Below are positions 12,001 through 22,500 of a DNA stretch of 64,000 nt, piece by piece. This DNA is from Dastarcus helophoroides. Taxonomy: Eukaryota > Arthropoda > Insecta > Coleoptera > Bothrideridae. The stretch is taken from contig CM053337.1 in NCBI GenBank assembly GCA_028583605.1, forward strand, positions 12,364,634-12,428,633, given 5' to 3'. A program made the position numbers and the translations under genes. The notes under the pieces are model-generated. The model was not told the origin of the DNA, made no database searches, and was given only the letters and a program-made list of their open reading frames with translations. Position 1 is the stretch's first letter; each line of letters begins with the position of its first letter.

Positions 12001-13711
12001 TTGGATTTATCAAAATTTTGCCTTTTTAAAAAATTTGTTTTACTTGTCTCAAAAATTTCATCTTTCTTTAAAATTTTACCTTTTGTAATTTGACTTCCAA
12101 AATTGCAATCTTTTACAAAATGTTGATTTCTTAAATTATCGATTTTTTTTTAATGTCGGGACGATTTTATTACCAAATTAATTCTGAATTCTAATTAATA
12201 ATTCTTTATTAAAAAATTTCACAACTCTTCAATATTTCGTCTTTTTTAAAATAATGGATTTTATTTTCAAAATTTATCAAAGATTTTCATTTTTTTTTTG
12301 AAAACTGTAATTTTTCTACAAAAGCCACAAAATGAAGAGTTATATTTTGACATGTTAAGGATGTGATTACAAGGTTGAACAAAATATGAGAAATCAACTC
12401 ATTTGGGTTTAATCTTACTTACTTCATGAAATGTAGTTCTTGTTTGTACTGCATTAGTTTCCTTATCTGTAAATAAATAAAAATATCAGAATAAACAAAT
12501 AGAAATATAATAAACTCAATCAATAAATCTTTACAGGGAGAACTTGTAGGATCATGGGCAATTATGAACTTTGAGCCCCTCACATTTTATTTATTAGATT
12601 CAAAAAACTACTTCCAAACATTGCATTTTGTCCGAGTTATAAATGGAAAAACCATATTTTTCTCCTTCCAAGTTTTTTTTATTAAAACAACTAATTTAAA
12701 AGAATATTAAACTTAATAAAGTAAGACCAAAACTGTAATATTTTTAATCCAATCTAAATTCGCAGTAACTATTATTTGAAGGAAATTTAAAAAGATAAAA
12801 TTCAGTTTTTATACTGATTATAAAATATTCAAATGAAAAAATAGGCAATCTGGAGGACTGCCGACGGAAGTGAAAACTTCTAAAAAAACTAGGAAATATG
12901 TAGTGTTGCAGTTCGAACCCACCCTAATAAACAAGTCAGTCAATATTGAAAATAAATTCTGTCAAACTGACTAGCCTTTTTAAATTTGGGGTTTGGATGC
13001 TTGTAGTCCTGTCGAAACGAATCAAATGTTTATTGATAATGAAATACACTTTAATATTCTCTAATGTCAACAAAATTAAATTAAAATTAGGGCATGTTGG
13101 TGAAGCGTGATGATGACACGAGATGGTCACGCGAAACCACAACCCTATCCAAAATCCCTAAACGCGCCTAAAGAAATTTTCACTTTAAAAAACCAACCAA
13201 AATTAAGCCAAATCACAAGATACAAATAATATGAAATATTCTACCTACATTAATTTTTTTTTTAATTTTCGGTCACAAAACAAGAAACATAAATAATTAC
13301 CAACAAAATATTTATCAAAACTAAAATATTCTTAAAACGGATACTAGTACTATGACTATGTTTCATTATTGAACAAAAGCTCTTCACAAAATGTGCATTT
13401 GTTCTTTTAGTTCATAGTACAAAGTACTAGTGTTAATCGTATACCACCAATAACCTATTACTTGCATTCGAACTTTCTAAAAATACAGAAAATAATGCCA
13501 TCGACGTAAGCTAAAAAACTTATATCGCTGGTTATTCCAATTAATCATGACGCCCGCAACGTCCAAAAAAGAAAACTCAAACCAAACAAAAAAACCAACC
13601 ACTTTCAGCCTCCAGCAGCGCCTCGGCGACGGACAAATTTTCCTTGGACACATCGTTCGCCCCAGCATTCTCGACCACTTCAATTTGCTCTATCGTATCC
13701 CCAGAGGCCAT
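1..13711 (-). CDS. PIP5K: Type I phosphatidylinositol 4-phosphate 5-kinase (partial, 3' end off window)
   Basis: Lipid kinase that makes PI(4,5)P2 from PI4P at the plasma membrane. Coding exons, in transcript order: 13600-13711, 12423-12466, 11694-11847, 6598-6809, 6393-6534, 5457-5632, 5155-5370, 3917-4143, 3441-3573, 2906-2993, 904-966 and 161-232. All phases agree, giving about 546 residues so far; the last exon lies beyond base 1. ATG at 13711 starts [17 protein letters not shown]. Visible kinase features: [11 protein letters not shown] at the core start, [14 protein letters not shown] (ATP-binding Lys), DLKGSTYKR catalytic loop, [14 protein letters not shown], and [21 protein letters not shown] before the activation-loop region. 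The tail [11 protein letters not shown] is typical of the insect PIP5K59B/skittles branch, so type I rather than type II is secure. Two donors are GTTGGT (after 13600 and after 5155), unlike the usual GTAAGT. The longest intron (6810-11693) holds a Penelope and a LINE fragment. Confidence 0.95.
904..2905. other. PIP5K late exon 904-966 and the long intron 967-2905
   Basis: Exon 904-966 (minus) encodes [21 protein letters not shown] and joins in phase to the exons either side. The remaining bases are intron. They are A+T rich and I see no gene in them. A patch at about 2165-2365 repeats the ATATCC/CGGATAT motif in both orientations and may be old transposon sequence. Confidence 0.7.
4190..5050. 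repeat. A-rich degenerate low-complexity intron sequence
   Basis: This PIP5K intron is filled with variants of a roughly 12-15 bp phrase built from AAATTTTGAAAAA and GTCGAAATTT. No clean tandem unit can be set. Similar T-rich phrases fill PPIP5K introns at about 33225-33680, 35220-35860 and 37330-37930. No open frame of note. Confidence 0.5.
7015..7200 (+). mobile_element. 3' end of a non-LTR (LINE) retrotransposon
   Basis: One frame reads [19 protein letters not shown] then FKKAVHRHL, the typical C-terminal end of jockey/RTE-like reverse-transcriptase polyproteins. A 3' tail follows with GCGAGTGGATTG and an A-run. Copies of the same tail sit at 31135-31310 and, shorter, at 24400-24480. It is 5' truncated, as usual for LINEs, and lies in the long PIP5K intron. 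Confidence 0.7.
7836..7975 (+). repeat. GCGTGATGGT minisatellite-bearing interspersed repeat, copy 1
   Basis: Several imperfect 10-12 bp units (GCGTGATGGTAAT, GCGCGATGCTAA) are followed by a conserved tail, CAAAATCGCTCAAAGCGCC then TAAAGAAGTTTACACTT. The same head-to-tail layout recurs at 10088, 13088 and 34356 (reversed), and the tail alone at 41988. That suggests one transposable family with a variable internal array. Confidence 0.7.
9100..9503 (-). pseudogene. Penelope-like element fragment, GIY-YIG endonuclease end
   Basis: The minus-strand frame holds [19 protein letters not shown], then [11 protein letters not shown], a downstream [12 protein letters not shown] and an [10 protein letters not shown] block with the conserved Glu. 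This is the GIY-YIG nuclease domain with its CxxC insertion, as found at the C terminus of Penelope-like retroelements. No reverse transcriptase is present beside it, so it is a truncated relic within the PIP5K intron. Confidence 0.8.
10000..10225 (+). repeat. Minisatellite-bearing repeat, copy 2, with upstream module
   Basis: A module (GAGACTACCGACAGAAACG ... GTGTTGCAGTTCGAACCC) precedes the GCGTGATGGT units and the tail CCCTATCCAAAATCG. The same module plus array recurs at 12840-13195, so the full element is about 230-350 bp. The TTCGAACC stretch resembles a tRNA box B read on the minus strand, which is only a hint of SINE ancestry. Confidence 0.6.
11046..11520 (+). mobile_element. Solo LTR-like element with ATATT target duplication, copy A
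   Basis: ATATT at 11041-11045 and 11521-11525 flanks this unit. It ends CTAGTAACA and shares blocks with 39468-39737 (GAAGTGACTC, ATAAA near the end, GTAACA end). The internal segment 11315-11452 is a copy of the hairpin MITE, so the LTR itself was about 340 bp. I found no internal retroelement coding. Confidence 0.5.
11315..11452. mobile_element. Hairpin MITE, copy 1 (nested in LTR-like element)
   Basis: It begins with GAACTGGTCCTTGGATATCT and contains TTGTCCCTTGAAACC, a short middle, then the inverted arm ending TTTGTATATCAATTA. It is folded back on itself like the copy at 28378. Relatives lie at 19046, 28378, 30588, 47393 and 62028. Confidence 0.7.
12840..13195 (+). repeat. Minisatellite-bearing repeat, copy 3
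   Basis: Module GGAGGACTGCCGACGGAAG ... GTGTTGCAGTTCGAACCC, then GCATGTTGGTGAAGCGTGAT units and the tail CCTAAACGCGCCTAAAG. Matches copy 2 along its length. Lies in the first PIP5K intron. Confidence 0.6.
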
Positions 13712-14027
13712 TTTGGCAGCACGCAAGTCGGATTCGGCCAGATTTATACGTCAACTGGACGGGCACACCATAACACCGATCGGTCGTTTATTTCGCGAAA
13801 AAATCCGTCACACATGTTAATAACGAATCGAATTAACACCTTCGAGTTGACATAAACATTTTCGCGACACTGACATCTTTATCCCTCCCCTAAATTGACC
13901 TGTCGCACGTAGGGACATGGTGCGACGCGATGTTGGTAGACGCGACACTAGACGCGTCATGGAGTCACGGGTTGCAGACCAGGATCGCCAACCCTGTCAT
14001 AAATAAATCTGCATTAGAGTGCATCAT

Positions 14028-14109
14028 TTTGTAGTGGCAACAACAACAACTAGTAATATTTAGACACGGTCATGTGGCATCGCTGTGACATTTCTTAATG
14101 TGTTCTATG
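14028..14109 (+). repeat. 'GTAGTGGCAAC' repeat, copy 1 (left part)
   Basis: Starts TTTTGTAGTGGCAAC and runs through CTAGTAATATTTAGACACG to TTCTATG, where the hAT MITE interrupts it. The sequence after the MITE (14816 onward, TTATTAAATTCTAACCTAA) resembles the continuation of the 45698 copy, so this repeat was the target. Confidence 0.7.
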
Positions 14110-14807
14110 TAGGGATGATCGATATTAGAAAAACATCGATATTGACATCAATATAAACATCGGTTCAAAAGTATCGATGTACGATGAATATCGGAAGAAA
14201 AATATCGATGCCCGAAAACATCGATATTTTAGGTAAAAAAAAAAACAATCTATTTTATTATAAGCGTTGATCAACGTTATAAGGCATGCATATAGTAAGC
14301 GACGTAAGCAAATTCATGGTAGATTGTTGGGGTACATTACTGCAAAAGTTTGAGTTTGCTGGACAGACATAGAGTACAATATGGGTACATTTACTATACT
14401 TGTTATTTCGTTTTTGAAGTTTCATTACAAAAAAAAAAATTAACTTCTACTAACACTTGCTCCCACTTTATTCTTAGATAAGAAAAAAAAATTGACCATG
14501 GCTTGAAATTGGCAGTTTTTTATTTTGTTAGTTTTATTTTGGTTAAATCGTTCAGCGACATCTAGTGTAAATTGGGTGAAGGTGAAATAATACTAATAAC
14601 AACATTAATCAGCAACATTTGTTACACCTAATCACGCTAGATGGCCTAGCCCTAGACTTACAGTGTATCGATATCGATGTTCCGATTTTATTCTCATACC
14701 ATCGATGTGTCAATATTATCGAAAACTTAACATCGATATTAAAACATCGATGTTTTTCCACTAAACATCGATGTTCATTCACCATCGATGAATATCGATC
14801 ATCCCTA
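14110..14807. mobile_element. Non-autonomous hAT-type MITE, 698 bp, 8-bp TSD GTTCTATG
   Basis: Ends are TAGGGATGATCG and CGATCATCCCTA, perfect terminal inverted repeats of 12 bp that extend imperfectly as GATATT/AATATC. The 8-bp GTTCTATG occurs at 14102-14109 and again at 14808-14815. An 8-bp duplication and a YAGGG terminus are hAT hallmarks. Both ends carry many ATCGAT-centred motifs (ACATCGATGTTT, AATATCGATG), probably transposase-binding subterminal repeats. No transposase frame is present. Confidence 0.85.
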
Positions 14808-15165
14808 GTTCTATGTTTATTAAATTCTAACCTAAAAATACCCCTAAAAATATAAAGACCCTAAAAAACTCCCATCGCACTTATTTACCCCTAAATTTAG
14901 GGAGAAAACCCCTAAGTTGGAAACACTGGTAACGTGTCAGAGGCTTTGACTAAGGTCAGAGGGGAAAAGTAGGTCGAGTGGATGTTAACGTAGTTCTATT
15001 TATTGACAGTGACAGTTTTAAAGTGAGATCTTAAAATTTGGGTGACGTGACCTAAACGGTCATGAAAATATAACAATAAACCCCGAAAAGTTTTAAATTT
15101 TAGATCAACATTAAATTTAATGAGTTGGCTATTAGGTATCTATCGTTGCGTATAATTAAATTATA

Positions 15166-16063
15166 ATGGAAGAGGAAATCTTTGCCGAAGAAGAGGAAAC
15201 TTCCACTTCCTGGGCAAGTAATTTCATCGGTCATATTATCTCATCAGGTATATAAATCGTAAACACACAAGCAGACGAGAACCTTCTCTAGCAAAGAAAT
15301 TTTTTCAGTGTCTTACACATATGAAAATTATGGTTGGTACATATTTATAGGTTCAATTATATTACTGTACATTTACAACAAAAAACTGAACTATTATATC
15401 AAAAGTTATAAAGCACATAGGGCTGAAGAGGAATACATTGCCAAATATCACAAAAGTAAGTTATCTTCCTCCATTTTTAGATTTGCTCTTTGTTGAAGAT
15501 TAATAATTGAAGATACTAAAGATAATTATTAATACTAAAGTTATTAAAAGCTTTGAAGTTAGTTATTAAAGATACTTAGGATAATTATTAAAAATAAAGC
15601 AGAAACAATAATTTGAACGAGCGACTATTTTTTTTAATAAGTGTAATGAAGTGACTAATAAAATATTGGTAGATCCAGATCTCCTGAGGGAACGTTTAGA
15701 AGCTCAGCAAAAGTTTGTCAGCAAACTACAAGAACAGTATGAGAAAGATGCTGAAGAATACAAAAGAAGGCAAGAGGAGGTAAGTTTTTAGCTTACAATC
15801 ATGCTCATTTGTGACTTGATACAATTTCACTTAGAAAGAGGCCAGAAAAAGGGAAGAAATGTTGAAAAGGGCGCAGGAGGGCGGATCACGACTTGGTTCT
15901 AGAGACTCGCACAAGCCAGGTATTTCTATTCCATATACGTTTTTATGTTCATAGTCGCACAGTTTATGTTTATTTAGAATATAATCCATTAAATGGTGGA
16001 GGAAGCTGTTCAACTTATCGACCAACTCGGCGTAAACCATGCAGTGGGGGTGGATGCGGTTAA
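15166..16063 (+). CDS. SELENOS: Selenoprotein S (VIMP) homologue, cysteine form
   Basis: ER membrane adaptor that links p97/VCP and Derlin in ER-associated degradation. Exons 15166-15247, 15309-15455, 15673-15779, 15835-15919 and 15978-16063; phases agree, giving 168 residues. A short acidic lumenal start is followed by one membrane span (YGWYIFIGSIILLYIYN). A charged coiled coil comes next (NPDLLRERLEAQQKF, YEKDAEEYKRRQEE), then a disordered tail, EYNPLNGGGSC ... PCSGGGCG and TAA. Vertebrate SELENOS ends GGUG; here the Sec codon is TGC at 16055-16057, so no SECIS is required. AATAAA at 16191-16196 is a likely poly(A) signal. Confidence 0.92.
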
Positions 16064-16889
16064 TCGTTTTGAGATTCTTAGTTTACTCACTTTAATCATG
16101 TGACATTCTTAATTTACTTAACTTGCGCAATGTAATTGATGCCTGAATTGATCTTCAGGTTACTAGAAACAAATTAACATTGTTATGCTTAATAAATTTG
16201 TATTTAACAAGTCAAATCTATAATTATTTTCCCCTTATTCTATATTTTTTCTAGATTAAAATCAGTTTATTTTTCATTTTGTGAACCTTTGGAAAATTGT
16301 ATAAAATTATTTGAAAAATGATTGAAGTAAAAAAGTGCAGAATTCTTGCAATAAAAAAAAGCTCAAAATTTTGGCCTTTTTTTATCTAAGTTGTGAAACA
16401 TTTTAAATATTTTTAAATTGCAAGTGTTCTTGAGATCTCCACTTCTCCGTGTTTAAATATAAAAGGTTGTAACTAAAATTTTTTGTAGGAGTTTGCAGAA
16501 ATTTTTAATTTATAAAATTTGGGATTTCTTTAAAATGTGGCTGTTTTTCTGAAAAGTTATAGTTTAAATTTAAAATTCTTTACATCTTTTCTGAAATATG
16601 GATGTTATCTAGCTATTGGCATTTCTCTCTAAATTTGGAGTTAAAGCTGAACTGTTTGGAATTATTATTTTTAGTTCGCTTCAAAACAAACCCAACCAAT
16701 CATGTTAACTATCTTGTAGAAGAAACGCATTTAAATGTGCAGTTGATATAAAAACGTTTTGTAAACATTAACCTTTGATGAAACAAAATGAAAGTATTAT
16801 TTATTCATCACGTTTAAAAATTCTAATTGTATTTTAATAATAAACTACACTTAATACTTCCAACTGTTAATATCGATCAAGAAGTATTA
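16064..16889. other. Gap between SELENOS homologue and ionotropic receptor
   Basis: Contains the SELENOS 3' UTR with AATAAA at 16191. The rest is T-rich sequence in which I see no gene or repeat. Confidence 0.6.
16191..16196 (+). terminator. Poly(A) signal of the SELENOS homologue
   Basis: AATAAA lies 128 bases after the TAA stop. Confidence 0.6.
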
Positions 16890-18681
16890 ATGTTGTTATA
16901 CATTATGGTGACAAGCGTTTACATTTTAGTACATTTTTTGATGATTTTCGTTATTGTATTTGGAACAAATATAAAAATTCTCGATCTAAACTTACATTTA
17001 ACAAATTTTATAAGTGAATTTTGTCCGGATGGAATCCAAACGATCTTAATTAGTTCAAACTCTAGTGATTTTACCTCGATATTCGGTGATCAATTTGACG
17101 ATATTTTTCGATCTCTCGGCCACAGATATATTATAAACGTCGAAAATTTTGCACCCTCAGTTGGAAAATCCGATTATTTTTGTCAGTGTTACATTCTCAT
17201 TAACACAGTCGTAGACGATTTGATTAAATGCATCGAAACACTGAAGCTTTTCGAAAGTTGGAACACAAGAAGTGAGTATTTGGTGGTATTTCAAGGCGTT
17301 ATAAGTGAAAAAGAAGTAAAAGCCGCCTTTACCTATCTTTGGAAAAACAACATTTTCAAAACGACGGTCTACTGTAATTCGAGCGATGTATTCAATTGGT
17401 CCCCTTACGCACCCCAAAGCAAATGTGGTCAACAAATCGCTCTTAAACGCGTCAAGCATAAACCCACTAAATATCCCACGAAATTCTCCATGTGCCCATT
17501 TAACGTAACATGGTCGAAAACCAGCGCTTTAGCGCGAGATCCTTTCGATACCGACAACAGGGGCATGCTAATCGAAGTCGTCTACAACATCGGTAAGATG
17601 CTCGACGCCAAATTTGAGTTTCTGCGAGACAACGTCGATTTCAACCTGGTATTTAAAGCCGGTCAATCGTTTTTGGCCGTCGACGATATAAAACGACGCA
17701 ACATACAATTGGCAGTCGTCGGCAACAGCGCCGATCCCGCCTTCAACGAACTAGAACGAACCTTCCAGGTGGCGAACGCCGACCCTTTAATCTTCGTACT
17801 ACCACCACGTAAATTACTATCGAACGCCAACCGTCTTCTCTCCATTTACACCGGCGCCACCGGCCTCCTAATTCTCCTCTCGTTTTGCACTTCTGCAGTA
17901 CTTTGGTCGCTCCTAAGCGGGGAAAGTCTCATCGAAGGCTGCTTCGCCCAAATTCGAATTTGTTTCCAATCGTTGGAGAATCCACCGCCGCCGAACTTAA
18001 AAATTATTTTTCCGTTCTTCCTCGTGTATAATATGCTTCTGAATGCTATTTACTCTACGTATTTGTCAAGTATTATGACTAGTCCCGGTTATGAAGGAAA
18101 AATTCGAACTTTGGAAGATTTAGCCGAATCGAAGATACCCACCAAAGTCTACTTTGGGAATCGGCCGCTGTTGGAGCAATTTCAGTTGAATATTATAAAT
18201 ATATCGAATGGGGCCACCACGTTGGAACTTTTAAAGGAGTTGCGGAAGAACCCCGATCATGCTTTGATCACGCCCGAGATGCAATTAAATCTCTTGAGGA
18301 ATCCGGAATGCGTCGAGAAAATTGCAAACGATTGGGTAAATTTTATGCTTTTAGACCCCCCTACTGAATGCATTCGAATTTATTTTTTAGGTTTCAACGT
18401 TGCATTACTCTCTGCTATGTAAAAAAGGGTTGGCGATATTAGAAGAGATGAATAAGGCGATTTTAACGATACGCGAATCCGGGTTACCTTCGAAGTGGTT
18501 AAAAGACACATTCAAAGTCTTGGAAAATATTCAGATGACCACTCCGGACAATTACGAATCGAAATCCCTAAATTTGGGGCAAATCGTGCTGGCATTCGAG
18601 GTCTACGCTGCCGGGATATCGATTTCCTTCGCGCAATTCATCTTCGAAATATATTGGTTCAATTTGAAGTGTAAACTCTAA
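16890..18681 (+). CDS. Divergent ionotropic receptor (IR chemoreceptor)
   Basis: Insect variant ionotropic glutamate receptor, a ligand-gated cation channel normally used in taste or smell. Exons 16890-18335 and 18391-18681, separated by a 55-bp intron; 578 residues. I start at ATG 16890 (MLLYIMVTSVYILVHFLMI), which gives a signal-peptide-like hydrophobic start; MVTSV at 16905 is the alternative. An N-terminal ectodomain is followed by S1 (KYPTKFSMCPFNVTW), M1 (IYTGATGLLILLSFCTSA) and a pore-region helix with FFLVYNMLLNAIYSTYLSS then IMTSP. S2 follows (IRTLEDLAESKIPTKVYFG), then M3 (QIVLAFEVYAAGISISFAQF) and a very short tail. The subfamily is not assignable by eye; divergent IR7/IR60/IR75-like lineages are possible. 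Confidence 0.85.
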
Positions 18682-19587
18682 ATGTCGATTTTTTATTTGA
18701 AAGGCCTATTCTCGTATTTTTAATTACAATTAACACAAGATGCAATTTTTTGCTCAAAAATCAAAAATTTCTGTATCAAATTGAAATTAGGGAGCTGGTA
18801 ATGATGTTATGATGCTTGAAGAAATTGTAAAGCAATTCATTTAAATAGACAAGATTATTGTCAAAAATTTATCTTTGAGAATTTTTCATGCCAATTAACC
18901 TTGATCTAAACAAGGTAAACAAAGTGCAAAGTGTAAAATCACTCTGCAATACAACAGCGAGTACTGTAGCAGTTTGTACAACATGAGTAAATACAATGAT
19001 AATTTTAATTTACAAAATATGAAATTTAAATTTTTGATACTACAATTTGAAAATTGAAATAAAAATCTTGTCCCCGAAACCAAGAAAGGTTAAAAAACAT
19101 AACAATAGTTGCTCTAACGCGTTTCGATAGCTAAGCTTTATTTTTGAAGATAATCAAGGACCAGTCCGTTCCACCGAAACAATTTGAAAATTAGAAAAAA
19201 ACCACTCATTCCCTAGTTTTAAGTATTCACTTCTATCAACAGTTCCCGTGATTGCCTATTTTTTTTATCTTTTTTTTAATTCTGACTAGCCCAAGATATC
19301 GCTCCAGTTCACAGATTTTGAAACCCGAAGAACCTAACATTTACTCCCACACGTATTAACAAAATGTTTAACAATAACAATTTTGAAAGCCATTCAAAAC
19401 TCAAAGTCGAAATAACTAGCACAAATTAAACATCAATTTTTTTTATTTTTTAAGAAAAGGAATCGTTCTGTATAATTAAATGTGAACAAATTCAGTTAAA
19501 AACCTACTTATAATCTAATAAAAATTCAAATAACAAACGGAGCGCGTTAATCCAGTAAAAATACAAATAACAGAAACAAGGCGCCTT
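18682..19587. other. Convergent gap between IR and PPIP5K 3' ends
   Basis: Holds the two 3' UTRs and hairpin MITE copy 2 (about 19046-19172). On the minus strand AATAAA at 19442-19447 may serve PPIP5K. Nothing else seen. Confidence 0.6.
19046..19172. mobile_element. Hairpin MITE, copy 2
   Basis: Contains CTTGTCCCCGAAACCAAG, GCTCTAACGCGTTTCGATAG and ends TCAAGGACCAGTCCGTTCC, the inverse of the CGGACTGGTCCTTGG start of other copies. Confidence 0.75.
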
Positions 19588-22500
19588 TTAACCATCTTTC
19601 TTATTGTCCTTAACGAAATGCTCCACGGACAGAACGTGTTCCTTCTCATCCACCAAAGTAGTAGTGAACCGGGCGTTCCTGAGCACCGCCGTTTCCGTCA
19701 GCGACGCCTTTCTAATACCCCCGGCGATCGACGGTGCGCCGCTGCCGCACGGTTGCGACAGCTGAGCGTGCAGCTGTGGCCTCGCTGTCTGCCTTTCCTC
19801 GTTTTTTCTCCAATTCGGGTATTGCACGTTGGCGTAGATTCCATCGCTGGCGCGTCGCGGCGTCACCGAAGCTATATCCAAATGACTGTTGCTCGTCGGC
19901 GACTTGCCGTGAAAACTTTTCGAGATTCGATTCATCTTGGGCGGTTGGATGAAGCTTTCTTTGATCCTGACGGCGCCGTAGGTGGTTTTGTCGGTGTCTT
20001 TGTCCGATTTAAGGGGTTGGTTTAAATTTTTGGATGTGGAATCGTCGGGGGATTTCGCGATGTCTAGGTTTTTGCTGAAATCGAGGAATATTTCTTTGGT
20101 TGTGCTCCATTTGTCGGCGCGGTTCGTCGATATGTTGACGTTATCGGTTTTTCCCGAGGTTGTTTTTTAGGAAGTTGCTTTTATCGGTTTTTGAGGCGAC
20201 GTCGCCGGCACCGGCGTTCTTGTATGCTTTGACTCTATCGGCGTTTTCGATGTGTTTTAAATTAGATTGATCGTTCGGGTGTAGGATGTTCGTGTAGAGA
20301 TTTATCCCCGTGGTTAAAGGCGATATGATTTTGGGGGTCGACGGGCCTGGGGAAAAGACATTGTTGTCCGAAGAGCTGGTACTTATCGCTAAAGAGTTCG
20401 GGCTTGAAGTTTTTAGTCTTTCTGAATCTTTATCGTTTAAGATCAAAGAAGATTCGATATCTTCGATAACGGTAATATCACATTCATTAGTAGATCCAGC
20501 TGTGGCATCGTTGGTATTATAGTCGATCTCAGATTCGGATTTTGGTGTGATTTCACCACTGTTCCCTGAAAATTTACATTGAAATTAGCTCAGCTTAGTT
20601 TACAGTATCGATTTTGGCTTTCTACTTGTCAGACATCAATCTGTTGACCATTTAGTACAATTTCCGATTCTTAACTCGAAGTTTTTGGGAATTTTGAGAT
20701 TTTCCTCAAAAGTATTTGTCTGGCATTTCCAAAAAATTAAACTGTTTCTTATATTTCGAATTTAAAGTCTAAAATTTTCACTTTAATCTAGAAATGTCCA
20801 AACCTCTGTTAATGTTTTATGTGCGAATTTTATTTATACGTAATCTAAAAATTCAACGTTTTTCTTCAATTTTTCAATCGCGCGGGAATTTCCAGCTTCT
20901 TCCTGTGATAAAAATTCGACTTGTTTTAATTTCGATTTTTGGTTTGAGTAATCTATCGAATTTTTACAGAATACTTATTTAATTAAACTCGAAGTTTTGA
21001 TTTTATAGATTTAAATTCAATTTTCATGGGTACTAAAGTCAGTTACAGATATGCCAACAAATTAAAAAAAAATACCTAGCAGAGCTGATCTATGGAGGCT
21101 GGCGTAATATTCCGAAAATTCCATCGATCCGGAAATTTCTCTATCACAGTCTATAAGCATCCCGACGCTGTCTAAATCTTTATCTAGCCCGGGAGCCGTA
21201 GGAAATATTCTTGAAATGTTATCCAGGTTCAATCTGCGCAAATACACAGACATTACCAAAAATAAATATACTCGAGGGCATTTTTTAAATCGATAGCCAC
21301 ATAAAGTGCATGCAAATGTAAAATAATAATAAAGATGTTAGATAATAAAAATTCAAAGCGACATTTGAATTATTTTAAAGAAAACGGAACACTTTGAAAG
21401 TTAAAGTGAGTTAATGGTCCATTAGACGACACCGATGATACTTAATGTTTCGCCAATGTAACAGCATTAAAGTCGTTAGTTGCGAATTTTGAATAACTTA
21501 AAAATTACGTTTGATAAGTAACGCACTATCCATACTTTACATCGATTTAATCACATTTTACTCATTATTTAAAAAATATTTAATTTACAGAAAAACATTT
21601 TCTATTTTCTAAATATGTATCTCTAATAGTAAAACTGTTTCAAGTTAGATTAAAGTTCGTTTGGTTATTGTAATTCTTTTTTGCCTAAAATATAATATTA
21701 AATTCTTTTACCATGATTATGTACTTAATACTTTTTCGTTTAAGATTAAACTGTAGTAGATTGTTCACCTAAGCAACACTATTTTGCGTCATCAGGTTAG
21801 AAACCACACTCAGTACTTACCTAAAATGTGCATCGTTTCATTTTTTTATAATTTTATAGAACATTTCCGGCAATTTGTACCAGAAACCCTAATTATTTTT
21901 AAAATAAACATGACATAACATTCACGGAAGTGTAAAAATCAACCATTTTATTGATATTTGGGAGAGTGCATTAAAGTTTTTAACCCTCTATATTTTCAGC
22001 CTTTCAAAGTACTTTTCGCTATATTGTATGAGAAACCGACAACCAAAACTCCTTTAGCCAGCTGCGAAATTTGTTAATTCAAGTAAACTTTGGTTTATTT
22101 TGTTAAATAAAATTATTAATGTGCGTTTTTTTTCTATTCAATAGTTGTAGCGTATACATTCTTGTGATCGTATGAAACCTCAAGTCAGTAAGGTAGGTCA
22201 TAAGTAGGTAGGTAGATCATAATTCAGCTTTGATTGACATCAGAGTGGGTTTTGGAGTCAATGCTAGAAATTCGGGTTTCGTATTTTCGCTTATGATTGT
22301 GATGATTATGAGGTGACATGTAATAAGGTGTTAAAAAAGAAGAAACTGAAGACATAGAAACACAATCGATAAAAAAACTTGGGTACTTATTTTATTCAAT
22401 AAATATTTTTTAAGTACCCGTCACCACTAATAATACTGGAGGACATTTCGCTGCTTTCTTTGGAATTCGTTTCGGACAGTCCAGGGGAGGATGGTCCGCT

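Larger units (their letters stand above)
13712..15165. other. Shared 5' gap between PIP5K (-) and the SELENOS homologue (+)
   Basis: A head-to-head intergenic gap. Bases 13860-14000 are unusually G+C rich for the window and probably hold PIP5K leader or promoter sequence. From about 14028 the gap contains a 'GTAGTGGCAAC' repeat split by a hAT MITE (14110-14807). No coding sequence seen. Confidence 0.6.

Noticed and set aside
19618..20025. 135-codon plus-strand frame
   Set aside because: Antisense of the last PPIP5K exon; its openness reflects that exon's codon composition.
20163..20168. Programmed ribosomal frameshift in PPIP5K
   Set aside because: No slippery heptamer followed by a clear pseudoknot is visible, and two further one-base lesions occur in PTCD1, so error or mutation is simpler.
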